Assembly: GCA_003349885.1 (NCBI GenBank)
Contig: QFXC01000011.1
Span: forward strand, 643,355-707,354
Length of the DNA stretch: 64,000 nt
Direction: 5' to 3'
DNA from: an endosymbiont of Galathealinum brachiosum
GTDB lineage: Bacteria > Pseudomonadota > Gammaproteobacteria > SZUA-229
This document shows positions 24,974-33,783 of the stretch, piece by piece; the stretch's first letter is position 1, and every line of letters begins with the position of its first letter. The notes beneath the pieces were generated by a model. The model saw nothing but the letters and a program-made list of their open reading frames with translations, was not told where the DNA came from and ran no database searches. The position numbers were made by a program, and so were the translations under genes.

Positions 24974-25879
24974 ATGCGTTTATCAGTAAGTTTCTTAGGT
25001 TTGTTGGTTACAGTTGTAACAGGTCTAAACGGTTGTGCCAGTTTTACAGATTTATCGCAAGGCGGTGCCGAAATGGCACAGGTTGCGATAACAGAAAAGC
25101 CGAGTGGTAAAAGATATCCCGGAAAATTTGTCTGGCATGATTTAATTACGCCCGATTTTAAGTTGGCAGGAAGATTTTATGAAAAATTATTTGGCTGGCA
25201 AATTGAGTACCGTGATAGATACGCAGTCGTACGTAATGGCAATAAACTGATTGCGGGTATATTACAGCTTGAATCAACAGATGAATTTGCCAGAGAAGGA
25301 GTCTGGTTACCTTCAGTATCAGTGACGGATGTAAAAGCTGCTATTAACAGAGTAGAAGCAAATGGTGGAAAAATTTTAAAAGGCCCAGTTGAAATGCAGA
25401 GACGAGGTGAAGCTGTTTTAATTAGTGATCCGCAACGTGCTGATCTTGTATTGCTGAAAGCAAAAGGCGGAGACCCGGTTGATGTTGAAGCAGCTATAGG
25501 TGACTGGTTGTGGGACGAGTTATGGACCAATGATGCTGAGAAACTGGAGTTATTTTATCAGCGTGTGCTGGGGTACGATGAGACTGTTTTAGGTGAAGGT
25601 TATGATGTATTTAAAAGTCAGAAAAAGTGGCGTGCAGGAATACGTCATGTAGCTGACGATGTGAAACATATGCTCTGGGTGCCCGTTATTAGAGTTGTAG
25701 ACCCGGAGTTAATCGTTCAGCGTGTTGAAGAGCTTGGGGGTGTTGTCTGGATAACGCCTGAAGAGGCACCCGGAAACGGGGATATCGCTTTAATTAGTGA
25801 CCCTACAGGGGCGCTTTTGTTGATTCAGCGCTGGGCATCAAAGAATGTTTCTACTGAAACTGTTAAAGAGGAGCTGTAA
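24974..25879 (+). CDS. VOC/glyoxalase-like lipoprotein with two domains
   Basis: A 301-residue predicted lipoprotein (signal peptide ending LNGCA, Cys near 21). Two vicinal-oxygen-chelate repeats follow: KFVWHDLITPDFKLAGRFYEKLFGWQIEY with DVKAAINRVEANGGKIL and LISDPQRADLVLL, and then DWLWDELWTNDAEKLELFYQRVLGYDE with ELIVQRVEELGGVVW and LISDPTGALLLIQ. Exported VOC proteins are uncommon. The metal ligands are not clearly conserved. It is 3 bases from the next gene, a small lipoprotein, so both form an operon. Confidence 0.75.
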   Translation: MRLSVSFLGLLVTVVTGLNGCASFTDLSQGGAEMAQVAITEKPSGKRYPGKFVWHDLITPDFKLAGRFYEKLFGWQIEYRDRYAVVRNGNKLIAGILQLESTDEFAREGVWLPSVSVTDVKAAINRVEANGGKILKGPVEMQRRGEAVLISDPQRADLVLLKAKGGDPVDVEAAIGDWLWDELWTNDAEKLELFYQRVLGYDETVLGEGYDVFKSQKKWRAGIRHVADDVKHMLWVPVIRVVDPELIVQRVEELGGVVWITPEEAPGNGDIALISDPTGALLLIQRWASKNVSTETVKEEL

Positions 25880-25882
25880 GTT

Positions 25883-26176
25883 ATGATGCGCAGTTTTAAA
25901 TTACTATTCACACTTCTGGCGGTTTTGTTATTAAATGGTTGCGGAACGTCAGGATCTGCATCCGGTTCAGTTCATGTTAGTGCGGTTTATGGGGGCTATG
26001 GTTATCCGTATTATAATTATGGATACCGAGGATGTTGTTACGGATCCCCCGGCCGCCCTGATAGGCCAAATAGACCTGTTAAACCTGATCGTCCGGCTAA
26101 ACTGCCATCGACCAGACCCAGACCGTCAGGTGGTATGGGCCGCCCGGCTCGAATGCCGAGTGGGCGAAGACGTTAA
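25883..26176 (+). CDS. Small lipoprotein with Tyr/Gly and Pro/Arg-rich tail
   Basis: A 97-residue predicted lipoprotein with the lipobox LLNGCGT near residue 20. After a short linker it has GGYGYPYYNYGYRGCCYG, then a Pro/Arg-rich tail (RPDRPNRPVKPDRP) ending MPSGRRR. It follows the VOC lipoprotein with a GAGGAG ribosome-binding site. I do not recognise it; the C-terminal tail resembles those at 16.3 and 26.2 kb. Confidence 0.55.
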   Translation: MMRSFKLLFTLLAVLLLNGCGTSGSASGSVHVSAVYGGYGYPYYNYGYRGCCYGSPGRPDRPNRPVKPDRPAKLPSTRPRPSGGMGRPARMPSGRRR

Positions 26177-26201
26177 GAAAGAAGATGCATTAGTATTGTT
26201 T

Positions 26202-26654
26202 TTAACGGCGTCCACCCGCTCTGGGTCTTGCAGGCATGTTAGAGGGCGGAGGGTTAATGCCGGGGCGATTAATCGGTGGACGAGGTACAGGTTTTGTTCC
26301 GTATTTGCGGTTTGATCCGCCTGCGTTAATGACTGGTCTATCTTCTTCAGATGCTGTTTTATTCGGAGCCTGTTTTTTTGCTTTTGGCTCAGGGGTTAAG
26401 TCAATTTTTTCAGCCTGATTTATGTTTTTCCGGGCCTGCTGCTGTGCAGCATCAATTTCACTTGCGCTGGGGCCTGCTTTTATTGGTACTTTCGTAACAG
26501 CCTGAGCACCGGCTACAGGTTTGTCAGAGTAGGTGACATTACCAGCGCTATCAACCGACTTCACCGGGCTGTTTGCAAATAAACTAACAGGAGAAGTGAT
26601 TAATATACATCCCAGTAAAATTTTATAAAAACTATCTGTTTTGTTAAGATTCAT
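26202..26654 (-). CDS. Exported DUF4124-type protein
   Basis: A 150-residue protein with a signal peptide (ILLGCILITSPVSLFANS). It has the DUF4124 signature VDSAGNVTYSDKPV near residues 33-46, followed by a low-complexity Lys/Gln region and a Pro/Arg-rich tail ending MPARPRAGGRR. DUF4124 is common in Gammaproteobacteria and its role is unknown. It converges with the small lipoprotein gene, 25 bases between stops. The 26655-26893 interval to its right holds no gene that I can see. Confidence 0.7.
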   Translation of the reverse strand: MNLNKTDSFYKILLGCILITSPVSLFANSPVKSVDSAGNVTYSDKPVAGAQAVTKVPIKAGPSASEIDAAQQQARKNINQAEKIDLTPEPKAKKQAPNKTASEEDRPVINAGGSNRKYGTKPVPRPPINRPGINPPPSNMPARPRAGGRR

Positions 26655-26893
26655 TTTAGGTGTCCCTTTTAGATGTTTAACTGAATTTAATCATAATCTA
26701 TCGAAATTTCAAACTTTACATTTTTTATCGGGTAGAGGTTGAGCCGACAGAAACATGCCAGGCGGTATTCTCAACTCTGAGTTCTATCTAATTTCATATC
26801 TAAGTCATATATCAAATTATTTCATTGTGAGAACCTGCACCAGTGAATCGCGATATATAATAAGGAAAAGAGTTTGATAGCTACAGTTTTTAT

Positions 26894-27736
26894 TTAATAC
26901 TTAAATGTAGCATAAATTTGAACACCGTCATGAGACCAGCCAAGTGCGGTGCTACCAATAATGCCTATTGCTTCAACATCAAGTTCAAAGGTTGCGATTG
27001 AAACACCTATTCCCCAGTTGTTATTGAAATAATATTCAGTGCCTGCTTCTAAACTTAATATACGACCACTTATGTCATTAACCAGAACATCAAGGTAACG
27101 AAATGATGCATGAGTGCGCCAGGAAGGCATTATTTCGTAATTAACTGAAAGTCCAATCAGAGGCATAGGTGCCTGAAGTTTCTGTTCAGAAGAAAAGTCC
27201 GATTTAAATACAACTTCATCATCACCTTCTGCCTGAACTTCACCCGCAGCTAGAACTTGAGTATTATTGAGTAGCCAGTAAATACCGGCTGAAAATCCAA
27301 TTTCCAGTTGGGGTGTTTTATGAAAGTTATAAATATAACTAAAGTCGATAATATCTGATTTTGTTTTTGTTGATATCGAAGCGCCCGCTTTTATAGTTGT
27401 ATCATCGATAATAATGTCGTTAACACTTTGTGTTAACGATGTGCGACTAATGGGTATATAGGTAAACCTTATATGGTGCAGGTCACCAACTCTGTAGCGT
27501 GCACTTATCCAGCTTGAATTAACCTGATTGGTCATACCAAGGTCATCCTCAAAACTGATAGTTTTATCGAAAGATCCACTAGACGAATTTAATGTAATAT
27601 CCGAATTGTAATTTGATATGTTAGTACCTACAGATAATCTATATACTTCATCAATATCTGCAAGAGCAGTGTCAGTCGTTGACAGGTGAAAAACACTGAC
27701 ATATAAAAGTACGCTTAATATTTTGTTAGAAAGCAT
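26894..27736 (-). CDS. Exported beta-barrel protein of unknown function
   Basis: A 280-residue protein with a signal peptide (ILSVLLYVSVFHLSTTDTALA). The chain alternates strands such as SSWISARYRVGDLHHIRFTY, DIIDFSYIYNFHKTPQLEIG, PLIGLSVNYEIMPSWRTHAS and FNNNWGIGVSIATFELDVEA and ends VQIYATFKY, all consistent with an outer-membrane barrel of about ten to twelve strands. It overlaps the barrel gene at 27726 by 11 bases, so the two are co-translated. Confidence 0.65.
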   Translation of the reverse strand: MLSNKILSVLLYVSVFHLSTTDTALADIDEVYRLSVGTNISNYNSDITLNSSSGSFDKTISFEDDLGMTNQVNSSWISARYRVGDLHHIRFTYIPISRTSLTQSVNDIIIDDTTIKAGASISTKTKSDIIDFSYIYNFHKTPQLEIGFSAGIYWLLNNTQVLAAGEVQAEGDDEVVFKSDFSSEQKLQAPMPLIGLSVNYEIMPSWRTHASFRYLDVLVNDISGRILSLEAGTEYYFNNNWGIGVSIATFELDVEAIGIIGSTALGWSHDGVQIYATFKY

Positions 27737-28334
27737 AAGCTAACCCAACACTAAAGCCAGAATTGGTTAAATCAAAAACATTATCAGCACTTGTTTCACC
27801 ATCAAACAAATCTAGTTGCACTTGAGAGTTAAGTTCAAGTTGAAAAGAAACCTTATCTGTAAAAGAGTGGGCCCAGCCAATAGCCAGAAAGTAACCATCG
27901 CCATCTGTTGAATCAGAGCTGGTTCCACCTGGTGACCCTGCTTCAAAAAATTCCTGAACATTTAATTTTGTATCGTATAAAAGAATCCCGGCTTTGCCAT
28001 AAATTTTATTGCGTTTAGAAAATGTATACTCTGGACGTAACCCTATTGTTACACCATAGGTTTTTACGCTGGCCTGATAAGTGCCAACAATATCCGTTCT
28101 GGGTTCATCAAAAATTTCTTCACTAAAGAAAGCACCAGAGGTTACCGCTAACCAGGGAAGGTAATAGTAGTTGTAATTAATGTGAATAATTTTACCCGTA
28201 TGAAAATCATCAGATCCACCCGCGTCCGGAATAGTGTAAAGAATATTGGTATCTACAAACATGTCTTCAGCGTATGACATCTTTGACAGCAGTAAACAGG
28301 TTATAACAAATATGAATTTTAATAGATTTAACAT
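27726..28334 (-). CDS. Outer-membrane beta-barrel protein
   Basis: A 202-residue exported protein with a signal peptide (FIFVITCLLLSKMSYA). Strands KIIHINYNYYYLPWLAVTSG, YGVTIGLRPEYTFSKRNKIY and FSVGLAYAF at the C-terminus show an OmpA/opacity-like small barrel; the C-terminal phenylalanine is the usual assembly signal. First in the two-barrel overlapping unit, 18 bases after the lipoprotein gene. Confidence 0.7.
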   Translation of the reverse strand: MLNLLKFIFVITCLLLSKMSYAEDMFVDTNILYTIPDAGGSDDFHTGKIIHINYNYYYLPWLAVTSGAFFSEEIFDEPRTDIVGTYQASVKTYGVTIGLRPEYTFSKRNKIYGKAGILLYDTKLNVQEFFEAGSPGGTSSDSTDGDGYFLAIGWAHSFTDKVSFQLELNSQVQLDLFDGETSADNVFDLTNSGFSVGLAYAF

Positions 28335-28352
28335 TTTAAAAATATATCATGT

Positions 28353-29291
28353 TTAGTTTGGTGTGTAGGTAATTGTGATGTCAGCGCTACGGCTGCCAAA
28401 AATGTTTCCGTTAGTTGTTGGAGAATCAAAAGCCCCCTGTCTTTCGCGAAACAGAAACAGTTGAATCTCACATGGGCTGTTTATAGGGTTTATAACGGGG
28501 AAATAATTAAAGAACTCATCAACGGGCTCGCCATTACTTAATTTTATCAGTAACTCCTGTAATGCTGCTCGCGATTCATCAAGTATAAAATCAACATTCA
28601 GATTTTCGTCATTAATATCATAAATAAACTGATCAATACTTATGTTTTCAGTTCCATCATCTGATGTATCGGCAAGTGTTGCAGAGGTGCCGTAAGTGCT
28701 TGTTCTATCACCGTCAGTGCAGCTAATTGCCGAGCGAACTCTCATTGTGTCGCCAGCAGATTCAGGAGTCCATGTGATGTCAAAAGTATCACTAATGGAT
28801 GAGAAATTAGTGCCGCTGATGGAAATGTTTAAAGGTGTAGGTGGCAGTGTAATAGTCGCAGAAGCACCAACAAGCTCACCGGGACCGTGATCTATATTAA
28901 ATATATCAGCGGGGAACCAGCGTCCCTGTCTGGCTTCAACCGGGGCGTGAACCATTAAAAAGTCAATTTGATCTAAATTTAAATCATTCTCCAGACTAGC
29001 AGCATAACTACCATTATAAATGCCGTTATCGAGAAGCAGTATCAGGTCTTCCGTAGTGCTAGCCTGAACCACGTCACCGCCTACGAGATTAACGGGTGAG
29101 CCATTGTCAGAGATAGCGATGGCTACCTCAACGCTTGGAGTATCAATATGCTGGTTAGCTACAACAGTTGCAAAGCGGCCTTCAGGTGGAACACCGGGTA
29201 CATTATTATCAACATCAATATCGCAGGCGGTAAATATCTGTGTTACCAGCAAGATGAATGAAATTTTAAAAAATAATTGCTTGCGTATCAT
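28353..29291 (-). CDS. Lipoprotein of unknown function
   Basis: A 312-residue predicted lipoprotein with a lipobox IFTACDI near residue 23. The mature chain contains beta-rich segments (FATVVANQH, VEVAIAISDNGSPVNLVGGD, GTNFSSISDTFDITWTPESAGDTMRV) suggesting Ig-like or fibronectin-like modules, and several Cys (SAISCTDG, NSPCEIQLF). I do not recognise the family. It leads a leftward unit with two outer-membrane barrels and may be their lipoprotein partner. Confidence 0.6.
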   Translation of the reverse strand: MIRKQLFFKISFILLVTQIFTACDIDVDNNVPGVPPEGRFATVVANQHIDTPSVEVAIAISDNGSPVNLVGGDVVQASTTEDLILLLDNGIYNGSYAASLENDLNLDQIDFLMVHAPVEARQGRWFPADIFNIDHGPGELVGASATITLPPTPLNISISGTNFSSISDTFDITWTPESAGDTMRVRSAISCTDGDRTSTYGTSATLADTSDDGTENISIDQFIYDINDENLNVDFILDESRAALQELLIKLSNGEPVDEFFNYFPVINPINSPCEIQLFLFRERQGAFDSPTTNGNIFGSRSADITITYTPN

Positions 29292-29353
29292 TGTGTCTGC
29301 TTCTCATTTATACGCACGAATATACCAGATTATTAAGTATTACATAAAGTTAA

Positions 29354-29875
29354 CTATGAGAAGTACCACCAGGTTACGGTGACTGCTGCGATAAACCCAG
29401 CAAGATCAGCTATTAAGCCAGCCTGTATTGCATAAGCAGTATTTTTAATTTTTACAGCACCGAAATAAACCGCCAGTACATAAAGTGTTGTTTCGGTAGA
29501 GCCAAACATAACAGCAGCGGTTTTAACAATTATAGAATCGTCACCGTGGGTATTAATCAGTTCAGCAAGTACGCCTACTGAGCCGCTGCCAGTAAGAGGG
29601 CGCATAAGCCCCATGGGTATTACTTCGGCTGGAAAACCTAAAAAAGTGGCCAGGGGGGTTAATAAGGTAAGAATAAAATCCAGAGCACCGCTTGCACGAA
29701 ATATAGCAATGGCGAATAACATGGCGACCAGATAAGGGATGATATTGACGGCAATTGTAAAGCCTTCTTTTGCACCCTCTACGAATTCTTCATATACGGC
29801 AATACGTTTTATCAGGCCATAACTGATGATGAGTAAAATAAGCAGGGGTATGATGAGGCTGGTTAACTGTTGCAT
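29354..29875 (-). CDS. Nucleoside-recognition membrane protein, SpmB-like
   Basis: A 173-residue inner-membrane protein with four hydrophobic helices and the NIIPYLVAMLFAIAIFRASG motif plus MGLMRPLTGSGSVGVLAEL of the nucleoside-recognition (Gate) domain of SpmB. Despite the spore-maturation name, this pair is common in non-sporulating Gammaproteobacteria and its transport substrate is unknown. It overlaps the end of the SpmA-like gene by 13 bases. Confidence 0.85.
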   Translation of the reverse strand: MQQLTSLIIPLLILLIISYGLIKRIAVYEEFVEGAKEGFTIAVNIIPYLVAMLFAIAIFRASGALDFILTLLTPLATFLGFPAEVIPMGLMRPLTGSGSVGVLAELINTHGDDSIIVKTAAVMFGSTETTLYVLAVYFGAVKIKNTAYAIQAGLIADLAGFIAAVTVTWWYFS

Positions 29876-30741
29876 GTATTAGCCCCTTTTTTATTGCGAC
29901 GAGCGTAGAATTTTGCAACGATCACAGCTGTAAGAGTTGAGCAACTGGTCGCAAGAATAATGGGGACGATTAAATCAGAGACCTGTGTGCCCATAAGCGC
30001 AATTAAGGTGACTGGAGGCAGCAATTGTACGCTTGATGTGTTTAATGCCAGAAACATGCACATCTCATCACTGGCTTTGCTTTTATCAGGATTTAACGTT
30101 TGCAGTTGTTGCATGGCTTTAATACCGAGAGGGGTTGCCGCATTTCCAAGCCCGAGAACATTAGCTGCCATGTTCATACTAATGCTGCCAAAAGCCGGGT
30201 GGTCTTTTGGGATGCCTGGAAATAACCAGTATAAAAGTGGTTGAACGACTTTAACCATGTGTTTAATAAGGCCGCTTTTTTCAGCAATCTGCATTAAACC
30301 GAGCCATAACGCCATAATGCCAATCAGGCCGATAGCCAGTTTAACGGCAAACTCAGCCATATCAAAAGCAGATTGAGTGACAGAGCGCAATTTATGCCAG
30401 TGTAACTCGGGTAGTAATAGTGTTAATTGGGTGTTACTTTTAGAAACAATATCTGCAATGAGTAAATCTTTTTTTCCATTAACAGCAGCTATGTGCCGTA
30501 GATAGGCCGGGCTTTGTTCAGTGAGATAAATATGGAGTTGCTGGTTGTTTTGAATATGAGCATTTAATAACTCATTATTAAGAGTCAGTGTAATACCTGT
30601 AGAAGATTTTCCTACAAAAGAATATGTCGTATTTTGGGCGATACCATTATTATAAGTGTTAGAAAATTCATCGCGGATATCCTGTCCTAGTGCGAACAGA
30701 ATTCCAAGAATAATTAGACTTGCCCAAATTTTATTAAGCAT
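29863..30741 (-). CDS. Nucleoside-recognition membrane protein, SpmA-like
   Basis: A 292-residue inner-membrane protein. A first helix is at the N-terminus, then a periplasmic-like region, then helices carrying AVKLAIGLIGIMALWLGLMQ, MNMAANVLGLGNAATPLGI and TSSVQLLPPVTLIALMG, the SpmA signature. The partner is the overlapping SpmB-like gene. It is divergent from the HtrA-like gene with 47 bases between starts. Confidence 0.85.
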   Translation of the reverse strand: MLNKIWASLIILGILFALGQDIRDEFSNTYNNGIAQNTTYSFVGKSSTGITLTLNNELLNAHIQNNQQLHIYLTEQSPAYLRHIAAVNGKKDLLIADIVSKSNTQLTLLLPELHWHKLRSVTQSAFDMAEFAVKLAIGLIGIMALWLGLMQIAEKSGLIKHMVKVVQPLLYWLFPGIPKDHPAFGSISMNMAANVLGLGNAATPLGIKAMQQLQTLNPDKSKASDEMCMFLALNTSSVQLLPPVTLIALMGTQVSDLIVPIILATSCSTLTAVIVAKFYARRNKKGANTCNS

Positions 30742-30788
30742 TAAAAAACATCCTGAATGATTCTAGGATAATAAGGTAATTTAAAAAA

Positions 30789-33584
30789 ATGTACAGACTG
30801 CTATGGATATTAAGTGCAATAATTTTTGTTAATCAGGCGTATGCAGCTAAAGATCGTAACTGGTCTGAAGTGGTAAATAGTGTCACTGATTCAATTGTGA
30901 CTATAAGGGTCGATGCAGTGAGGTCTTTTGATACGGCACGAAATAGTTCAGCGCAGGCTACAGGTTTTGTGGTGGATGCTGAAAAAGGCATCATTTTAAC
31001 CAATCGTCATGTGGTTCAGTCCGGGCCAGTAACCGCAGAAGCGTTATTTATAAATCGTGAAGAGATTGAATTAAAACCCCTGTATCGTGATCCGGTTCAT
31101 GACTTTGGTTTCTTTCAGTATAAACCCTCAGAATTAAAGTTTGTTAAACCCAAAAGTTTACCGATAAAACCAAAAGAAGCTGTTGTTGGTAGAGAAATAA
31201 GAGTGGTCGGGAATGATGCAGGTGAACAATTATCAATACTAGCGGGCACATTGGCAAGAACAGATCGTAAGGCGCCCTATTATGGCCGGGGTAAATATAA
31301 TGATTTTAATACCTTTTATTATCAATCCGCTTCAGGTGTTTCAGGTGGTTCTTCCGGGTCACCGGTCATAGATATTCGAGGTAATGTAATTGCATTAAAT
31401 GCAGGTGGATCGGTTAAAGCTTCATCCAGTTTTTTTCTACCACTACAGAGAGTTAAGCGCGCATTAAAGTTAATTCAGAACAATAAAGAAGTTACCAGAG
31501 GTACATTGCAAACGACATTTGATTACAAACCGTATGATGAGTTAAGGCGCTTAGGTTTAAGGGCAAAAATGGAGGCTAAGCTACGCAAAATAAATCACGG
31601 AGTAGGTTTGATGGTGGTGAGACGTAGCTTGCCAGAAACGCAGGCATCTAGTCTGCTCGAGGCGGGAGATATAATTGTTAAAGGAGGGCAGTTAAAGGGA
31701 AAACTAAAATGGTTGAGGAGATATGAAGAACTGGAATCTTTACTGGATGAAAATGTAAATAAAAAAATTAAATTACTGGTTGAGCGTAATGGGCATTCAG
31801 TAGAAGTAAAAATAAAAGTTGATGACTTGCATGCATTAACGCCAGATCGATATATAACGTTTGGCCAGTCAATAATCCATAATCTTTCATATCAACAGGC
31901 GCGTCATTTAAATCGCTCTGTTGAAGGTGTGTATGTGGCAGAACCAGGTTATGTTTTATCAACAGCAGGTATTCCTACAGGTGCTGTAATTTTATCAATT
32001 AATAATAAAAGTATCAAAAATATAAATGATGTAGAAGAAGTGTTAAATGAATTGTCTGATCGTGATCAGGCAGCAATAAAATACATAACGTTTAAGGAGA
32101 GCAAACGTATACATGTTTCTATTATGCGCATGGACAGAAGATGGTTTCCACTGAAGAAATGTTATCGAAATGATGAAGAAGGAATATGGCCATGTGAAGT
32201 TATGATCGATAACAAAGCTGAAGAGACATTAGATAAAGCAGAAGTTAAATTTATAGAATATAAAGATGAACGTGCAGATAAACTCTCACCTTCTATAGTT
32301 TCGGTGCAATTTAATATACCTTATAACATAAATGGTATTGAGGACTCTCACTATGCCGGGGCGGGTTTAATTATAGATAAGAAAGATGGGTTGGTAATGG
32401 TTGATAGAAATACAGTGCCAATGAGTCTGGGTGATGTTCGAGTTGTTTTTGCAGGAGCGCTGGATATTCCAGCGAAAGTTATTTTTGTTCATCCATTGCA
32501 TAATATTTCAATTGTTCAATATGACCCTGAATTGTTAGGAGATACTGAAGTTGAAGAAGTTGAGTTTATAGATGAAAAGCTGGAGTCAGGGGATAAGGTA
32601 TGGCTCGTGGCTTTAAAAAATGGTCAGGAATTATTAGTAGAAGAGATGAAGATATCTGCAATAGACTCACTGGATTTTTCGGCGCCTAAAATACCTATGT
32701 TTAGAGAAACCAATCTTGATGCGATTAGCCTGAATAATCCACCGGCAAGTAGGGGTGGTGTGTTGAGTAATGAAGACGGTGAAGTTATGGCTGTCTGGTT
32801 AAGTTTTGCATATGGTAGTGGTAGCAAAATAAAACAGTATGAATGGGGTGTGCCGGCAGAAATTGTAATGGAAATACGTGATCAGTGGCGGTGTTGTAAG
32901 CAATTTAATATCCGTTCACTTGAAGTTGAACTTTCAACTTTATCGATTGCACAGGCGAGAAAACTGGGGCTGTCAGATGAATGGACAAAAAAATTACAGA
33001 CAGATGATGCGCGTCGACAGGTTTTGGTTGTATCAAGGCGAGTAGCTGGTTCTGATGCTGAGAAAATCTTACGAGAAGGAGATTTAGTTCTGGCTATTGA
33101 TGGTAAGGTGATACGAAATTATCGCGACGTTGAGAAAAATACCCAGAAGGAAGAGGTTAATGTAATTATTAATCGTCTGGGTAAAGAATTACACGTTACA
33201 GTTAAAACAAGGTATCTCAATGGCTTGGGAGTGAGTGAGGTTATGCAGTGGGCAGGAGCGTTAATTCAGGAACCTTACAGAGAAATAGCACTTCAGCGCG
33301 GCATAAAACCGAAAGGCGTATATGTTAGTTATATTTTTCATGGGAGCCCGGCTAATAGAAGTAGTTTAAGTACCTTGTTAAGAATTGTTGAGTTAAATGG
33401 GGAAACAGTAGAGAACCTTGAAGGGTTTAAAAAATTGACGAAAAAATATAAAGGTGAAAAATTTATACAATTAAAAGTGCTGGACTTAATTAATCGTGAA
33501 TCAGTAATAAGCCTTAAACAGAATTTATATTATTGGCCTGGAAGAGAGATAATTAAAGTTGATAATGAATGGATGAGTCGATAA
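30789..33584 (+). CDS. Double-protease HtrA-like serine protease, Nma111/Deg7-like
   Basis: A 931-residue protein with an N-terminal signal-like helix (LLWILSAIIFVNQAYA). The first trypsin-like domain (about 27-230) has the catalytic His in LTNRHVV, the Asp in DPVHDFGFF and the Ser in SGGSSGSPV. PDZ domains follow near 265-345 and 365-440. A second protease-like domain near 490-720 lacks the His (VMVDRNTVP) and the Ser is replaced (PPASRGGVL), so it is inactive. Two more PDZ domains lie near 740-810 and 820-920. This layout is that of eukaryotic Nma111/Deg7, rarely noted in bacteria. Role inferred as periplasmic quality control. Confidence 0.8.
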   Translation: MYRLLWILSAIIFVNQAYAAKDRNWSEVVNSVTDSIVTIRVDAVRSFDTARNSSAQATGFVVDAEKGIILTNRHVVQSGPVTAEALFINREEIELKPLYRDPVHDFGFFQYKPSELKFVKPKSLPIKPKEAVVGREIRVVGNDAGEQLSILAGTLARTDRKAPYYGRGKYNDFNTFYYQSASGVSGGSSGSPVIDIRGNVIALNAGGSVKASSSFFLPLQRVKRALKLIQNNKEVTRGTLQTTFDYKPYDELRRLGLRAKMEAKLRKINHGVGLMVVRRSLPETQASSLLEAGDIIVKGGQLKGKLKWLRRYEELESLLDENVNKKIKLLVERNGHSVEVKIKVDDLHALTPDRYITFGQSIIHNLSYQQARHLNRSVEGVYVAEPGYVLSTAGIPTGAVILSINNKSIKNINDVEEVLNELSDRDQAAIKYITFKESKRIHVSIMRMDRRWFPLKKCYRNDEEGIWPCEVMIDNKAEETLDKAEVKFIEYKDERADKLSPSIVSVQFNIPYNINGIEDSHYAGAGLIIDKKDGLVMVDRNTVPMSLGDVRVVFAGALDIPAKVIFVHPLHNISIVQYDPELLGDTEVEEVEFIDEKLESGDKVWLVALKNGQELLVEEMKISAIDSLDFSAPKIPMFRETNLDAISLNNPPASRGGVLSNEDGEVMAVWLSFAYGSGSKIKQYEWGVPAEIVMEIRDQWRCCKQFNIRSLEVELSTLSIAQARKLGLSDEWTKKLQTDDARRQVLVVSRRVAGSDAEKILREGDLVLAIDGKVIRNYRDVEKNTQKEEVNVIINRLGKELHVTVKTRYLNGLGVSEVMQWAGALIQEPYREIALQRGIKPKGVYVSYIFHGSPANRSSLSTLLRIVELNGETVENLEGFKKLTKKYKGEKFIQLKVLDLINRESVISLKQNLYYWPGREIIKVDNEWMSR

Positions 33585-33691
33585 CACCGTATTGTTATTA
33601 ACATAAACAGATAAAAATAATATGTAATGACTTGTAGGTTGAGTCGAGAAGAAAGTGAGCGAGAAAAATATTTGCTTGCTATGGTCAGGGA

Positions 33692-33716
33692 TGGGGCTCG
33701 ATTTTTGAACTCCGCC
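33692..33716. repeat. REP-like palindrome remnant
   Basis: GGGGC and GCCCC bracket a short interior and are followed by CCTGTTTTGATTTT, which resembles the CCCCTGTTTTGATA block inside the 16.3-kb element. It sits in the 199-base gap between the protease gene and pyrC'. Confidence 0.35.
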
Positions 33717-33736
33717 CCTGTTTTGATTTTAATCTG

Positions 33737-33757
33737 ATTGTTCGGGAGATGAACAAT
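33737..33757. terminator. Hairpin beyond the pyrC' gene
   Basis: ATTGTTC (33737-33743) and GAACAAT (33751-33757) form a 7-bp stem with a 7-base loop, 26 bases after the pyrC' stop codon. No clear U-tract follows on the minus strand, so termination is uncertain. Confidence 0.35.
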
Positions 33758-33783
33758 ACTGTTTAGATATATAAAAAATTATA

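Noticed and set aside
29354..30741. Sporulation genes, from the SpmA/SpmB naming
   Set aside because: The pair is common in non-sporulating Proteobacteria and no other sporulation gene is present.
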